From Protea cynaroides (lineage: Eukaryota; Streptophyta; Magnoliopsida; Proteales; Proteaceae), in NCBI GenBank assembly GCA_028583415.1, contig CM053270.1, forward strand, positions 53,578,173 through 53,642,172: a stretch of DNA of 64,000 bases, read 5' to 3'. A program made the position numbers and the translations under genes. Under the pieces are notes generated by a model. It worked only from the letters and a program-made list of their open reading frames with translations, ran no database searches and had not been told where the DNA came from. Shown one piece after another: positions 44,871 to 57,323 of this stretch; within the stretch, counting starts at the first letter, position 1, and the number at the start of each line of letters is the position of its first letter.

Positions 44871-47800
44871 TCATGAAAGCACATTGAATGTCTCAGCCTC
44901 TTGAGCAACCTTGATGAAGACATCCTCCAAGGTGGAGTCAGACAATCCCCATGCCTGTATTGTGAACCTTCTCCTTGCAAACTTAATTGCTCGGAAAACA
45001 TCTGAAATTCTAACTTCATGCTTTGGAAGATCAAACTTCTGGGTTCCAGATAAATGGTATGTCTTGGTTGCATTTGGGGAAAGATAGCGTACCAACTTCT
45101 CCACCTCCTCCTCTTGATTCAAAGTTGTTGTTATAGTGAACACATATGATCCTCCATATCTAGCCTTCAACTGTCATTCACAATAATCCAAATTATCATA
45201 TCATGTAGAGTCTCTAGGTTACAAATTTTGATGGCTAAGAAAATTTTCCATCTAGGTAGAGATCTCTCCGATAACCTCCAGGTTAGAGGTTCGGTAGAGT
45301 TACATGTACAGCCATTGTTTATGAGATAGTGCTTCTCATATATGAAAATCATGGATTACACATGGAGGATGTTTTTTCTATCCATCATTGGCTGGTGGGT
45401 CTTGAACCTTAAGATAGATGGTTCAATTTCCACTAAATTGGGAGTTGGAAAAGCTTGTTATCATTAAGAAAAAAAAAAAGCAGTCATGCAACTCGTGTAT
45501 AAATCAATATATGTTTAATTTACCTGTTTTGGATTTCCTATGCACTGCAAACTGCCATCCACGAATATCCCCAGTCTGTCACACAGAAACTCAGCCTCTT
45601 CCATTGAATGAGCTGAAACCATTGTGAACAACCATTGGTGAGGCTTTTCAGGAAAAAAAAAGAAAAGATAAAAGGAAAAGAATAAAATCTAACACGAAAA
45701 TTATGCTCATCTAGCAATAAAACTGCAAAAAACATAACCTCAGAAAAACCTTATGCAGCAAAAAGAAAGAAGCATATGTAAAAGAGTGAAGGACTCATTA
45801 TTTCAGGTGATGCAAAAAAATTGACTTAATAAAAGAAAATCAATGAATATATATTACTGGTGAGAATGATTGCAGTGTCTTGCTTTGCATGCTTGATAAC
45901 TTTCCATAAATTTTTTCGGGAAGCTGGATCTAATCCAGTACTGGGTTCATCCATATAGACAACCTAGCAAGATTTATAGATAATGCGAAGTAAGTAGCAA
46001 ATCAGGGAATCAAAATACTCAAAGGGGAGGAAAACCATATTGAATGTTAAAGGTATGTGGACTTACTTTAGGATTCCCAATCAGTGAAATGGCAACACTA
46101 AGCCTCCTCTTCATCCCTCCACTGTATTCCCCTGCTTTTTTATCAGCAAGACCTCCATAAAAAAGATTTACATCCTTGAGGGATTCTTCCACTGCCTGAA
46201 GAGAAGAACAAAGATGAAAGAAATGAAGACTTGAAATCACTGCAACAAAATGACAGGCAATCCACAAACTTATTTACATGACTTACTCCACCACAACCAG
46301 GTGTAGATAAGATCTTCTCTCCCTTCAACAGAATTTGTACATGACTGGTCACTGTTACTTTACCACATCCAGCTTACACTATTCATAATTATAATATTTT
46401 TTTCTCATAAATAGTGCATTTTAAAAGGGAGAGAGAAAGAAACATCTAAATAGTTTGAGAATTAGGAGCACTACCTAGAATGATCCATTGTTTTATAATT
46501 GTGGTTTTACTAATGAAGAATTATACAGCAATTGCATCGACAAAAGGGGGCAGGTAGAGTGGATATCAGAAACAGCATGCTGGATAAGAAATTAAAATCA
46601 TCCAGTTTGGATTACTCAAATCCTAGCATTGATCTCATAATCCTGATAATTCTATAAATTCAAGGGATGCCAATTTACTTCTCGTCAATGTGTTAAACTG
46701 TGCTTATTGTTTGCACTAGCTGACTGTTAATAGATACTTCAGTTACACTGCTGTTAATTTTTTTTTTTTTTTTAAGTAATGTTTCTTACAAATATTTTCT
46801 GCTTTGATCCATCAAACTAATCTTTTAAAATTTTCCTAGATCTCTTGTTCTTTTCTGGAATTCTAATAGCATGCATAGGGAATTTTCTCTTTGCAGTAAC
46901 AAATTTTTTATCAGATCTATTGATCTCTAGTTAAGAAAAATACAGAACAAGGATTAACAGAACACACACACACAAACTGACTTCAAAATCAACTCACTTG
47001 TATTAATGCAGAGCCTTTGAGGTTCTTCAGTCTTCCATAAAATAGTAGGTGCTCTCTTCCTGTTAGTGTTTCCCAAAGCAAGCTGTATCATAGTTCAAAC
47101 ATAAACAAGGATGAGGTAAGCAGAAAAAAAAAAAATATATGTAGACATCTATAGTTAAATGGGTCCCATGATTCATTATATATATTTGCATTGGAGGATG
47201 ATGTCTGCTTACTCATGCTGTGGACAAACACCCATGCTGGTGTATATTTTATTCATATCAGTCCGTATGTCCATACCCTGCACAATTGCTGTTCCGGATG
47301 TTGGCTTTGTGAACCCAATCATCTGTCAACAGGAGCATAAAAACTCTTACTGTGGTTTAAAAACAGAATAACATTTCTATTCTTTTCCGTATTTAAAAAA
47401 AAAATCTCTATTCTATGAGTAGGAGAGAGAATAAGAGCCACAAGATGATCTTCATTGAGACAATACAGTGAAGCAAATACATAAAATGTGCAAAAGGACT
47501 CCTCCTAAATGTAGAATTGAACTCTTAAATCTTTCAACAATCCTTATTTTTAGTTATTGCCAACACAAAAATTGAAGGCAAGGTTTAAAAGTTCCTGGTA
47601 TGATTCCCTAATGGTTGTTGACTCTTGCTATTTCGAAACATTAGAAAGGTCCATTATTTTCTATTACTAATTATAGAATTTTGTGTTTTATGTACTTATT
47701 TGAGGGGAAATAGTGGTTTTTTTTTTTTTTTTTTTTTTGGAGTAAGTAGATAAGAGGGGGGGGGGGGAATAGTCTTGCAATACAGAAAGTCTGGAATTTA

Positions 47801-50800
47801 CGCAATAGAGACAACAGTTAATAACGTCTGCAACATTTTATGCTATTATTTATGATATAACCTAACAACCACTGGCTGTTACTGTTGTAAAGAGTGTAAA
47901 TGGAATCTGAAGCCAGGATTCACAAAGAAAGACCTACGCATTTGATAAGATGATTAAAAATGATCATCTTCTGCTTACCATATTAATGAAAGAGGTTTTC
48001 CCAGCACCATTAGGACCAAGCATACCAAAGCATTCTCCTCTAGACAAAGCAAGAGATAACCCTCTAACTGCAAGTTTATCAGGGTTTCCATCCTTCCCTG
48101 GATACACCTTTTTAATGTCATCACAGACAACAGCATAACTTGTATTGGAATCAAGAATTAACTGTTCAACTTTCTCCCTCTGCAATAAAGAAAAGATAAA
48201 ATTATCCATCAATAGAACATTAGCATAGTAGCATTACAAGGGTCTGATCCACCAATGTCATTGTGGAGCACATGCAAAGAGTGAAACCCAAGACTCTGAG
48301 ATACCTAACCCGAAATTTATTCATCCACTAAAGAATGTATTGAGTCAATACGCATGGCAAACAACAATGAATATCTACATAGAAAAACATGATTGTGTCG
48401 ATCAATGGTGAGAAAAATACAATTACATGAAAATATCTCATAGAAGTGCCATAGTTCAGCCCCCTCCCCTTCAAGGTTCACCTCGGATATTGTCTATCAT
48501 ACGAGTGAGTTTCTTCTTCAAAAACCAGCTTCCATAATAAAAGGGCATGCATAGTGAGAAGATACCTCTTGGAAGACATCGGGTTTCTCCATTTGAGCCA
48601 AAACTGTAGATCCTTGTTGTTGCACGCTAGGCTTCCAAGAAGATGGTAATTTCTTCTTCTTGACATTTTGCAAGAAAAACAGAGGATGCCTTTGTGTGCC
48701 ACCTCCAGATGATACAACTTGATCTAAATAATACGTGACAATAAGTGCCACGAACCATTCTAAAATCATGATAGTTAAAACCGCCCTCATTCCATTTGTG
48801 CTATCATTCAAATCTTTCCACCTCATCCCACCAGAAATGCCCATTTGAGCATAATTCCCAAACTCATATATCACACGGTATAAAGAAAAGGGAGGAAATA
48901 ACTCCAAAACTACAATCCAGCCCCCTACAACAAGAAATTCAGGCCCGTAATGATTAGGAATTGATTAATAGTATGAATATATGTTACCAGTAAAGACAGA
49001 ATAGAATGGTAAGAACTCCAGGCTACAAATTGGTGAGACATGAATACTATAGGTTTTGTCAAACAACATCAGAACAGTACTTTTTGTGCTCATGATTACA
49101 TGTGGATGGATTGCATGAAGATCTTATAGTCTGCAACTCAATCCTGAATGGGATGATCCGTTCATCTGATTCATCATTTCTTTTGGATGATCAGAAAAGT
49201 ATTTCCTCCAGGGAAGAAAAAAGACAATAAATAAATTAAACTAAAAGATCATCAGATGGATCTTTCTCCTCAGGTGCCCCTATTAGTCAGGGAACCAAGG
49301 GCCAGGATGTGTTACACAATGGACAATTCAATCCACAGAAAGGATCAAGTTTATCAAAAGAATCGTCCAACCCTGGTCCAATCCATCAAGGATCAGATCA
49401 GAATAGGCCTTAGGCTCCTGATCCATTGAACCATGCTATAGGTAGCAATAACAGTCAATAAGGGTAGATCCCTGGATTTAGTCAAATTCTAAAAGTGCAA
49501 TCAATAACTGCAAACTGTGACAAAATCCATTTCCCTTTTCCCACCAGCTTCAACCAACAAAAAAAAAAAAACCAAAAAAAAAAAAAAAAGAGAAGAAAAG
49601 AAGAGATTCCCCTACTCACCCGGAAAAGATGTATCTTGAACAAAGGACTGGAAAAGATAAGCCCCTAAGAGCCCTGATCCAAAGACGAATATGTGTCCTA
49701 TTACTGTCATCATTGAATTTCAACCACAGACATGAGTGTTGTTATAGGACACAATTGAAGGTTTCCAAAAGTAAAATGTGTTCAGTTGAGGTCAAACCTT
49801 TAGCAGTCTTAACATTTGAAAAAACTGTTGCTACTAAACACGCAAGTGAAACTTGCAAGTTAATATAGATGAAGTAAAACAAAAATTCTATACTGTAGGC
49901 ATTTTTCGTGAAGGATTTTAAACCTGTAAGTAATAAATCTGAGTTAGACAATACTCAGTTTTGAGAGTCATATAAAGCAAATCAATTCCATGGATCGTAT
50001 CTCACCTACAAGTGAGCCAAATACAACAAAACATAACATGTAAATTGAGGATAAAAAAAGAAAATAGAGATAGGAAATTAGCCAATAAGGGCCATCCCCA
50101 AGCCCATGCATTTTCATGATGATTCTTAGTTTTTGTTGCTTCTCATAAACCAGAGATGTCAATATCACCTACACCAAAAGACACTACGTCAAAAGCACAT
50201 TAGTCATAAAAATATAAGCTTAGAAATTAATTTGAAAGAAGAATAAGCCACTACATGCAGTCATGACACAGGATTTCTGAACAAAAAAAAAAATTCACTT
50301 TAAGATTAAAATGAAAGAATGAAGTTCAATGTTTAATATTCACTCTAGAAAATAATCCGAAGAACATAAAATAGACATAGCAGCAAACAATATATAGACC
50401 AAATTTTAGAATTGACATTGGACTAAAGAGGACAAAATAAGGACAACTAGATTAATAGTTTTCTAGTCAATTTTGGGGTGAATCTTTAGCATAGGGTTCC
50501 AGTTATGGGACCATTTCAAGAATAAATCATTTCACGGACTCAAGATACAGATTTTAAAAAGGGAAAAATGACTCATATTTATAAGATAACACTCTTTATC
50601 AATCTCCACAATCAAAACTTCTTGACCCAACACCAAGCTGTTAAGCAATTTCATCTCCAGGAACATCAGCATGTATATAGTAGGCATAGAAATATAGATG
50701 TTGTTCTCACATCTTTCTTGTATGAGTGACTAGAATATCACTGATGACATACATAACTTCAGTGAAACTAAACATGATTAGGGAAATCACCATCTTTCCT

Positions 50801-51178
50801 GCTATGTCCATTTTTTTTGCAGAATCCTAGGATGAGTTTATTGCAAGTTACCCATCAACGAAATCAGTTAAGATAGTTAAATCAGTGGCATTATTTAACT
50901 ATTGAGAATCTAGAACAATGTTTACAACAAAATTTTACAATGACATACAAGTTTCAACTTTTTCCAGAGTTCAATTCAGGCAAATTTTGATGCATGTAGT
51001 CCCCATGTTGTATACTTACAGGGAAAAGTTGCATAATAACCCATGAGAAGAAGAGTGGACCAAGGAGAGCAGAGAAATCCGGATTGATTACTGTTTCAGA
51101 TTTTGGCATCTCTTTGACAAATTTAAGTAGCATTTTTGTGCCAGCACCTTTCAAGGACCGAAGGTAGGCATTGGAGGC
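44871..51178 (-). CDS. ABCA-subfamily half-transporter, C-terminal 12 exons
   Basis: Exons in transcript order: 51178-51020, 50168-50006, 49923-49798, 49703-49620, 48924-48566, 48179-47979, 47322-47213, 47082-46998, 46195-46067, 45963-45858, 45612-45524, 45170-44871. All have GT-AG borders and matching phases, giving 636 residues without a stop. The first five exons carry the transmembrane half (VILTSLVYEKQQKLRIIMKM, EFLFYFIYINLQVSLACLV, VFGSGLLGAYLFQSF). The rest is the nucleotide-binding domain: Walker A GPNGAGKT, Q-loop CPQHD, signature YSGGMKRRLSV, Walker B VVYMDEP with STGLDP, and H-loop TTHSMEEAE. The C-terminus is ETFNVLS. The family uses ATP to move lipids across membranes; plant members of this type are about 950 residues, so ~310 N-terminal residues are missing. 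The upstream sequence is an intron packed with retroelements, and the first exons must lie beyond 64000 or be lost. The intact frame argues for a working gene. Confidence 0.93.
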
Positions 51179-51405
51179 CTGTAATGTAAATGTAGAATAT
51201 ATCAGCATATTCTCCTTTGTACATTGTTTGGTGGAGTAAATAGGACATAAGAGAAATATGCATAAAACATGTAAAGGGGAAAATAGATTTCAAAGTACAA
51301 AAATATCCCTGTGGATAGAAATGAAACTTTTTGACAGAACAACTGTTTTCTGAATTATGCAAGGCAAGCTATCAGACATGATGAAAGTCTAATTGGAATA
51401 CTATC

Positions 51406-52041
51406 TGATTTAGGACAGCCTAGGGTTTAGATCTCCTACACTTAGAACTAGTTAAGTAATATGTTGTCTAATGTTCAGCTAATTAGGAAGAGGGCAGCAA
51501 CATACATGTCTTGCATTTAGGTTTTAGAGCTAAATTTAAGCAACTAATGAGCAATATATACCTCGCATATGAGTTACCACCGTAACAATGATCACAAAAG
51601 GGAAACAGGAATCAACATTAATAAGGCAGCCTTTGACAAATTGTATGCAAGGTATTTCAGTATTCCTAAAATAATAACAGCCATATTTAATGCATAAGAA
51701 CCAATTTCTATGTAAATCAGTAACAATATGGTATACTAACCAATTTAATGCCGTAATAGTTGAACCAGGCCTTAATAACAGTAAAATTCAGTTTGAAGAT
51801 GCTGTTCAGCAGTAGAAGAAACAGGAACAGAAAAACAACAACAAAGTACTTGCTGCCTATAGTGATAGAAAATAAAACATAAAAATAAACAGAGTATTTT
51901 CTATCTAACAATGTTAGTAAATCAGGGGGAAAAAAAGAAAAAAAGATCATTGGTTATATTTTGAGTCACAGGAACATAAGAACAGAAATTCAGGAATGGA
52001 ATTTTGTAAGGGGCAGGGAGGTTACAGTGGGAATAACAACA

Positions 52042-52075
<34 letters not shown>

Positions 52076-52626
52076 AGAAAGAAAGAAGACTGAGATGGAG
52101 AAATACTACTTTCATGGACTGTAGAGGGGAGGGGATTAAGTGTTTCAGAATTTAGAATTAGGAAGTAAGAAGATTGAAGAAGAGGGGTAGGGAATCAGAT
52201 TTTCTGTGGGGGAAAGAGAAGAGAAAATTGAGCGAGAGAGGAGAGAGAGAAACTTACAGTAAGAAAGAGTTCCATTCATTACTTCATCATTGCATAATTT
52301 TGTTTTCAGAAAAAAAAAATGGCCTCAAAAGGTCTAGAGGGAAAACTGGGAGGGGTTATGGAATTACAGAATTTTAAGAAAAAAATTAAAAAGGGGGGAG
52401 GGGGAACTGTTCACGTGAACAGTAAATGAGGGAGGGGGGTTGGGGTGTTTACATTACTTTAAAAAAACATAACCGAAACTGAAAAAAAAAATAAAAAAAA
52501 ATAACATAATTGAAATAACTGTCATAACAGAAAACAGATAAAAAAATATAAAAAAAAAAGATAAAATAAAATAAAATTGCTGATCAGTTGCTCTGGAGTA
52601 AAACTGCTGCTAGGATGTCTTCATCA
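51406..52626 (-). repeat. 3' LTR of element G
   Basis: 1221 bp, minus-strand start TGATGAAGACATCCTAGCAG at 52626. It includes a poly(A) run near 52045-52072. The pol frame ends at the LTR's first triplet TGA. Confidence 0.88.
52406..52423. promoter_or_regulatory. 18-bp palindrome with G-box in the CRM LTR
   Basis: ACTGTTCACGTGAACAGT is a perfect inverted repeat centred on CACGTG. The identical palindrome is in the other LTR of G at 55647-55664, and decayed forms occur near 57086 and 59588. Confidence 0.7.
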
Positions 52627-54254
52627 GTTCTCCTTGGCTTGGAAGAATTCACCTCCGGTAAACTAAAACTCATGTAATGCTTAAACATAGCCGGGTTGAA
52701 CTGCTGTAGCTCCTCAATGGAGAACCATGTGCAATCAATCTCAAGTCATCCATTTCACCAAACTAAGAACTCTCGGATACCACCAATGTGTGTAGAAAGT
52801 AACTCTTTCATCACAGATATCCTCAATCTCCTCAACTTGCTGACAAAACTAAGGGATGGGAGGAGTAAAAGTAACAAGAAGGGAAATAGGCTCGGATAAG
52901 AGGTATTGACAGTAAAGGGAAAGACATCTAGAACATCAAGATAAATAAGAGGGGTAGTACAAGGGCCATGGTAAGAAATTAGATCCTCGATATTGAAAAT
53001 GTTGCTGATTCCATGTCAGTAGGTAACTCAAGCAGATAAGCATTAACTCCCACTCTTTTAAGAATTCTAAAAAGACCTGCACTATGAGCATGTAGTTTGC
53101 TCGACTTTCCCTTGACAAAATGCTACGGCCTAATCCTGACCATCACCATTTCACCCCCTTGAAACACTTGCATTCGTTGGTGCACATCTGCCTTGGAATT
53201 ATATAAATCATTATTTGATGTCATCCTGCATTTATTCTTTGCATGCAAGTCATGTATGTACTACAACGGGATAGACTCGGCTGACTGGAATGTCCTAGAG
53301 CTAAACACAGTAAGGACAAGGTTTATGGATATCTTAGGTTGATCACTATTGTGAAACCATGCATCTCACAATACGCAACCTAAATCTATGAACCCTTTCA
53401 TCCTCCTTGTCTGATATGGTCTCATCAAGCGTATGGTCCTCAAATTCACCCATGAGACAGCGCAACAAATTTATTGAAGTCTTATTAATGACCTCGGTCT
53501 GACCATCAGCCTAGAGTGGAAAGCTAAAGAAAAAAAGAGTTTCCTACCCAACCTACACCACAAAGTTCACCTAGAAATGACTAGTAAACTTGACATCCCT
53601 ATCTGACACTATGGCCTTTGGTAACCCATAATATTTGACAATCTCCCGAAAGAAAAGGTTGGCAACAACTGAAACATCGGAAGTCTTAGAACACGGAATT
53701 AAGTGTGTCATTTTCGAGGAGCGACCCACAACCATGAAGAAAGAATCATGGTCTCTCGAAGTCTTAGGCAAATCAAGCACAAAGTCCATGCTAGGAGTGT
53801 GAGGCAAAACAGGAAGAGGAGTATATAAACCAGTGTTTTGCTTCTGTTGTTTAGCAGTTTGACATGTCCTACACTGGCTAACAACTCTGTCATGACTATC
53901 AAAGTTGTTGTTGTGACACGTTTGATTGCCATTATTTTCCAAAGAAAGATTGGGGTTTTCAAACCTCAATCCAATGACTTATGTGTTGTGACCTTGTTGT
54001 CCGTCAGAATTTTGGACAAATGTCTCAATAACAACATGCATTTATGTGATGGCTTGGTCATTTTGGCCAATGGTTTGAATTTTAGCAGCTTGTACTTCAC
54101 CATCTATCTTATAAGAAATCCACTTTACGTGGCAAGCTTTGAGCAATTCATGATTTGCTTGAAGGGCTTTTAAGGTCTATTCATTTTGTTAAAGCAATCT
54201 TTCCCATTGCTCAGGTGTTATTTGGGTGGTAGGAGGATTTGACATATCTACCAC
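52627..54254 (-). pseudogene. gag-integrase remnant of element G
   Basis: On the minus strand from about 54254 there is a gag N-terminus of about 100 codons (MSNPPTTQIT start, then KALQANHELLKA and SDGQQGHN) containing several stops. It passes directly into an integrase fragment open at 53969-53571 (QCRTCQTAKQQKQNTGLYTP, SMDFVLDLPKTSRDHDSFFM, PKAIVSDRDVKFTSHF). The two aspartates of the catalytic triad are visible (MDFVLDL and VSDRDVKF). The region 53165-52930 carries the GPY/F-like integrase C-terminus (VMVRIRP, KSSKLHAHSAG, LKRVGVNAYLLELP). It ends EFFQAKEN at the LTR border. Confidence 0.8.
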
Positions 54255-54319
54255 TACGAGTGGACCTACAAAGTTGACACAACTAAGAATCCTAACCAGA
54301 AGCTAGACACTCGAACCTA

Positions 54320-54333
54320 GGCTCTGATACCAA
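54320..54333 (-). other. Primer-binding site of element G
   Basis: Minus-strand TGGTATCAGAGCC, complementary to initiator tRNA-Met, separated by a few bases from the LTR at 54336. Confidence 0.88.
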
Positions 54334-54335
54334 AC

Positions 54336-55247
54336 TGAGTAGGACAGCTTAGGGTCTAGGTCTCCTACACTTACAACTACCTAGGTATTAGGTTACCTAA
54401 AGTTTAACTAGTTAAGACGGGGATAGCAAACATACATAACGTGCATTTAAAGAGTGTTAACGTACTAAAATTGTAACCGTACACTGCTTTGACTTAGTCA
54501 TAATAGTTAGCACTATTTTCTAGGACTTGGACTCCTAATTAGTTTATTAGTTTGCTTTATTTGTTTCCTTAACCAATTAGGCTTGTTAGTTTCCTTTTCC
54601 AATTTTGAGTTTATTTGTCTTTAGTTTGTGACTAGGACTCTGACTTGTAGAGTCCTAGATCCTATCTAATAGTTGTTTTCTATTTTCTATAAATACAAGC
54701 TACAAAGAGAGGAGCAGAACATATCGATTCACTCTATCTTCTCTTATTTTCTAATTTATTACAAAGAGTAGAGCTAAATTTATCCATTAATGAGAAACAT
54801 AATCCTAACATATGTAATACCACTTACCAATGGTCAACTAGGTTGAAATAAAACTTATTAATAAAAGGCAGCATCTGACAAGTAACATATGCAGGAAATT
54901 TCAATACTCTTAAAATGTTAACAGCTATATTTTTGGTGACTAAGAAACCAGCTTCTATTGTTTTTCAGTAACATTCAATATAGAAGAAAAAGAGTACTAA
55001 CCAATTAAGCCACATATGAACTAAGCAGGTCAGAATTCTGTCTACCAAGATAATGTCAACAAAAGAATCAGTACACAAAATTGAACAAGAAAGAAACAGC
55101 AATGTATGGCTGGCTGTCCAGCTAGTTTAGGAACTATGAACTTAACATAAATATATATTTAGTCACAGGAAAATAAGAACAGAAATTCAGGAATAGAATT
55201 TTGCAGGGGTAGGGAGGTTACAGTGGGAATAAGAAAACTCTATAAAA

Positions 55248-55297
<50 letters not shown>

Positions 55298-55600
55298 AAT
55301 ACCACTTTCGTGGACTTTAGTGGGGAGGGGATTAAGTGTTTCAGAAGTTAGAATTAGGAATTAAGAAGATTGAAGAAGAGGGGTAGGGAATCAGATTGCT
55401 GCAGGAGGGAAGAGGAGAAAATTGAGAGAGAGAGGAGAGAGAAAAACTTAATGTAAGAAAGAGAGTTCCATTCATGAATTCATCATTGCATAATTTCGTT
55501 TTCAGAAAAAAAAATGGCCTTAAAAGGCCTACGGGAAAACTGTGGAGGGTTGGGGAACTGCCTAAGGCAGTTACAGAATTCAAAAAAAAAATAAATAAAA

Positions 55601-55637
<37 letters not shown>

Positions 55638-55838
55638 GGAGGGGGAACTGTTCACGTGAACAGTGAATAGGGAGGTTTGGGGTGTTTACATTACATTAAT
55701 AAAAAAAAACAAAAAAAAAAAAAAAAAAAAAAAAAACCAACATTACTGAAATAACTGTCATAATAGAAAACAGAAAAAAGATAAAATAAAAATGTTGATT
55801 AGTTGCTTTTCTGTATAACTGCTGGGACATCTTCATCA
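54336..55838 (-). repeat. 5' LTR of element G
   Basis: 1503 bp, of which 324 bp are a nested solo LTR and its duplication, leaving about 1.18 kb against 1.22 kb in the 3' LTR. Microsatellites (GA)n near 55253 and (AT)n near 55605 account for further differences. Confidence 0.87.
54455..54773 (+). mobile_element. Small solo LTR nested in element G's LTR
   Basis: 319 bp starting TGTTAACG and ending TTATTACA, flanked by exact AAGAG (54450-54454 and 54774-54778) and absent from the sister LTR (near 51532). A TATA box (CTATAAATACAAG, near 54698) suggests plus orientation. The size suggests a Copia or TRIM-type LTR. Confidence 0.82.
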
Positions 55839-55843
55839 CTATC

Positions 55844-55958
55844 CAAAAGGAAAATGTGACAAATAAGTAAGAAAGAGAGAAGGAGAAGAGAAGAAAGGAA
55901 GAAGATGGAATTAGGGGGAGAGAATTCATGCATCAGAACTCTACCCCCCCCCCCCACT

Positions 55959-55990
<32 letters not shown>

Positions 55991-56130
55991 ATATTATTGA
56001 TAAGTAAGAAAGGTAAAATTACTTGAATAGCCCTACCAAAGCAACTGAATAAAGAAAATAAGCTAATCCTAGGCTCTAGCCGACATAAACACACATAGGA
56101 AAGACCTAATTATAAAGGAAAGTAATCAAT
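55844..56130. repeat. ABCA intron remnant with poly(C) and (CA)n
   Basis: The short stretch between two CRM LTRs holds a purine-rich segment, C13 at about 55946 and (CA)n to 55986. This is probably original intron sequence of the ABCA gene. Confidence 0.7.
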
Positions 56131-57262
56131 TGATGTAGGACAGCCTAGGTTTAGGGCCTCCTACACTTATAGCTAATCAGGTATTAGCTTACCTAAAGTT
56201 TAGTTAGTTAGGATAGGTGGCAGTAGCATACATGTCTTGTATTAAAGATTTGGAGCTGAATTATATCAAATAATGATCAATGTATTCCTAACAGTGATTT
56301 ACCAACTAAGTAATGATCATTAGAGTGAAATAGGAATCAGAAATTAAAGACAACATTCAACAAAGTATTATGCAGAAAATTTCAGTGTTCCTAAAATGAT
56401 AGCAACCATGTTTTATTGCTTACGAAACTAGTTTCATGTAACTCAGTAACAAGTCAATGCAGGACATAAAAGAAATAGTTTAATACCAACCAAAACTAGG
56501 CTGTAACATAAGGACCAGTATAGGGTTTTAACAAACAGTGAGTTGCTGTTAACAGTAACAGTAAAACTGAAACAGAACTTGAAGAGAATACATGTTGTCT
56601 ACAGTAAATAAAATAAAAATAAATAAATAAACAACACTTAAAACTAAATTTTTCTATTTATCAATGACAGAAACTGTTGACAAGGATAATAGAAAACTGA
56701 CTGCTGCAGGGGAAATTACAGTAGGTGAACTAACATACATTCATAAGAAAAAAAAGCTGGATGTAAATAAATGAAGTTTGTGGACAGTGGGGAAGGTTAG
56801 GGTTTCAGAAAATTAGAAATAAGGAGAGAGAAGGAGAGGGGTAGGGGAAATCAGTAATTGACATAAGGGGGGAAGGAGAAGAGAAAGAAATTAAGAGAGA
56901 AGAGAGGGAGACATACAGTCCAAGAGAGTTCCATTTTTTCATTTCATTGCATCATTACAGAAATAAAAAAAAATGGCACTAAAAAGACCAAAGGGGAAAC
57001 AGTGGAGGAGGTTGGGGAAGTTTTGGAAATTCCTAGGCAGTTACAGAAAAAAAAAAAAAAAAGAAACTGAACAGAGAGGGAAAACTGTTCATGTGAATGC
57101 TGGGGGGAAGTAGGTGTTTATACTTTATAGTACAAACTGTATAAAAAAAAAAAAAAAAAAAGACATAACTGAAATTGAAAATAAAAATAACAAAAACTAA
57201 AATAACAGGCATAACTGTAATAACTGAAATAACAGAAAACAGAAAAAAAAATAAACACTTAC
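56131..57262 (-). repeat. CRM-family LTR, truncated, minus orientation
   Basis: It starts TGATGTAGGACAGCCTAGG and follows the LTR of F and G closely until about 57262, where the last ~60 bp (the LTR's minus-strand start) are missing. It faces the 5' LTR of F in inverted orientation across solo LTR E. Confidence 0.82.
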
Positions 57263-57323
57263 TCCCCTTCAAAATACTCATTTGAATATTTGCCACTGCC
57301 AAGGGCTTGGCAATTGTCCAAAT

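Larger units (their letters stand above)
51406..55838 (-). mobile_element. Element G, internally deleted CRM-clade chromovirus
   Basis: Bounded by LTRs starting TGATG/TGAG and ending CATCA, flanked by exact CTATC (51401-51405 and 55839-55843). The interior of 1.7 kb has a tRNA-Met primer-binding site, a gag N-terminus fused to integrase, and the integrase C-terminus; protease, RT and RNase H are absent. The integrase type (CRTCQTAKQQKQNTGLYTPL) and a pol frame running into the 3' LTR fit the CRM clade. It lies in the ABCA intron, in the same orientation as the gene. Confidence 0.85.

Noticed and set aside
51717..51950. Hydrophobic minus-strand ORF just upstream of the ABCA exons
   Set aside because: It lies wholly inside the CRM LTR and its Phe/Leu-rich character comes from T-rich sequence; it is not an ABCA exon.
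55341..55929. Minus-strand ORFs in the CRM LTR
   Set aside because: They are built from (TA)n, (GA)n and poly(T) simple sequence.
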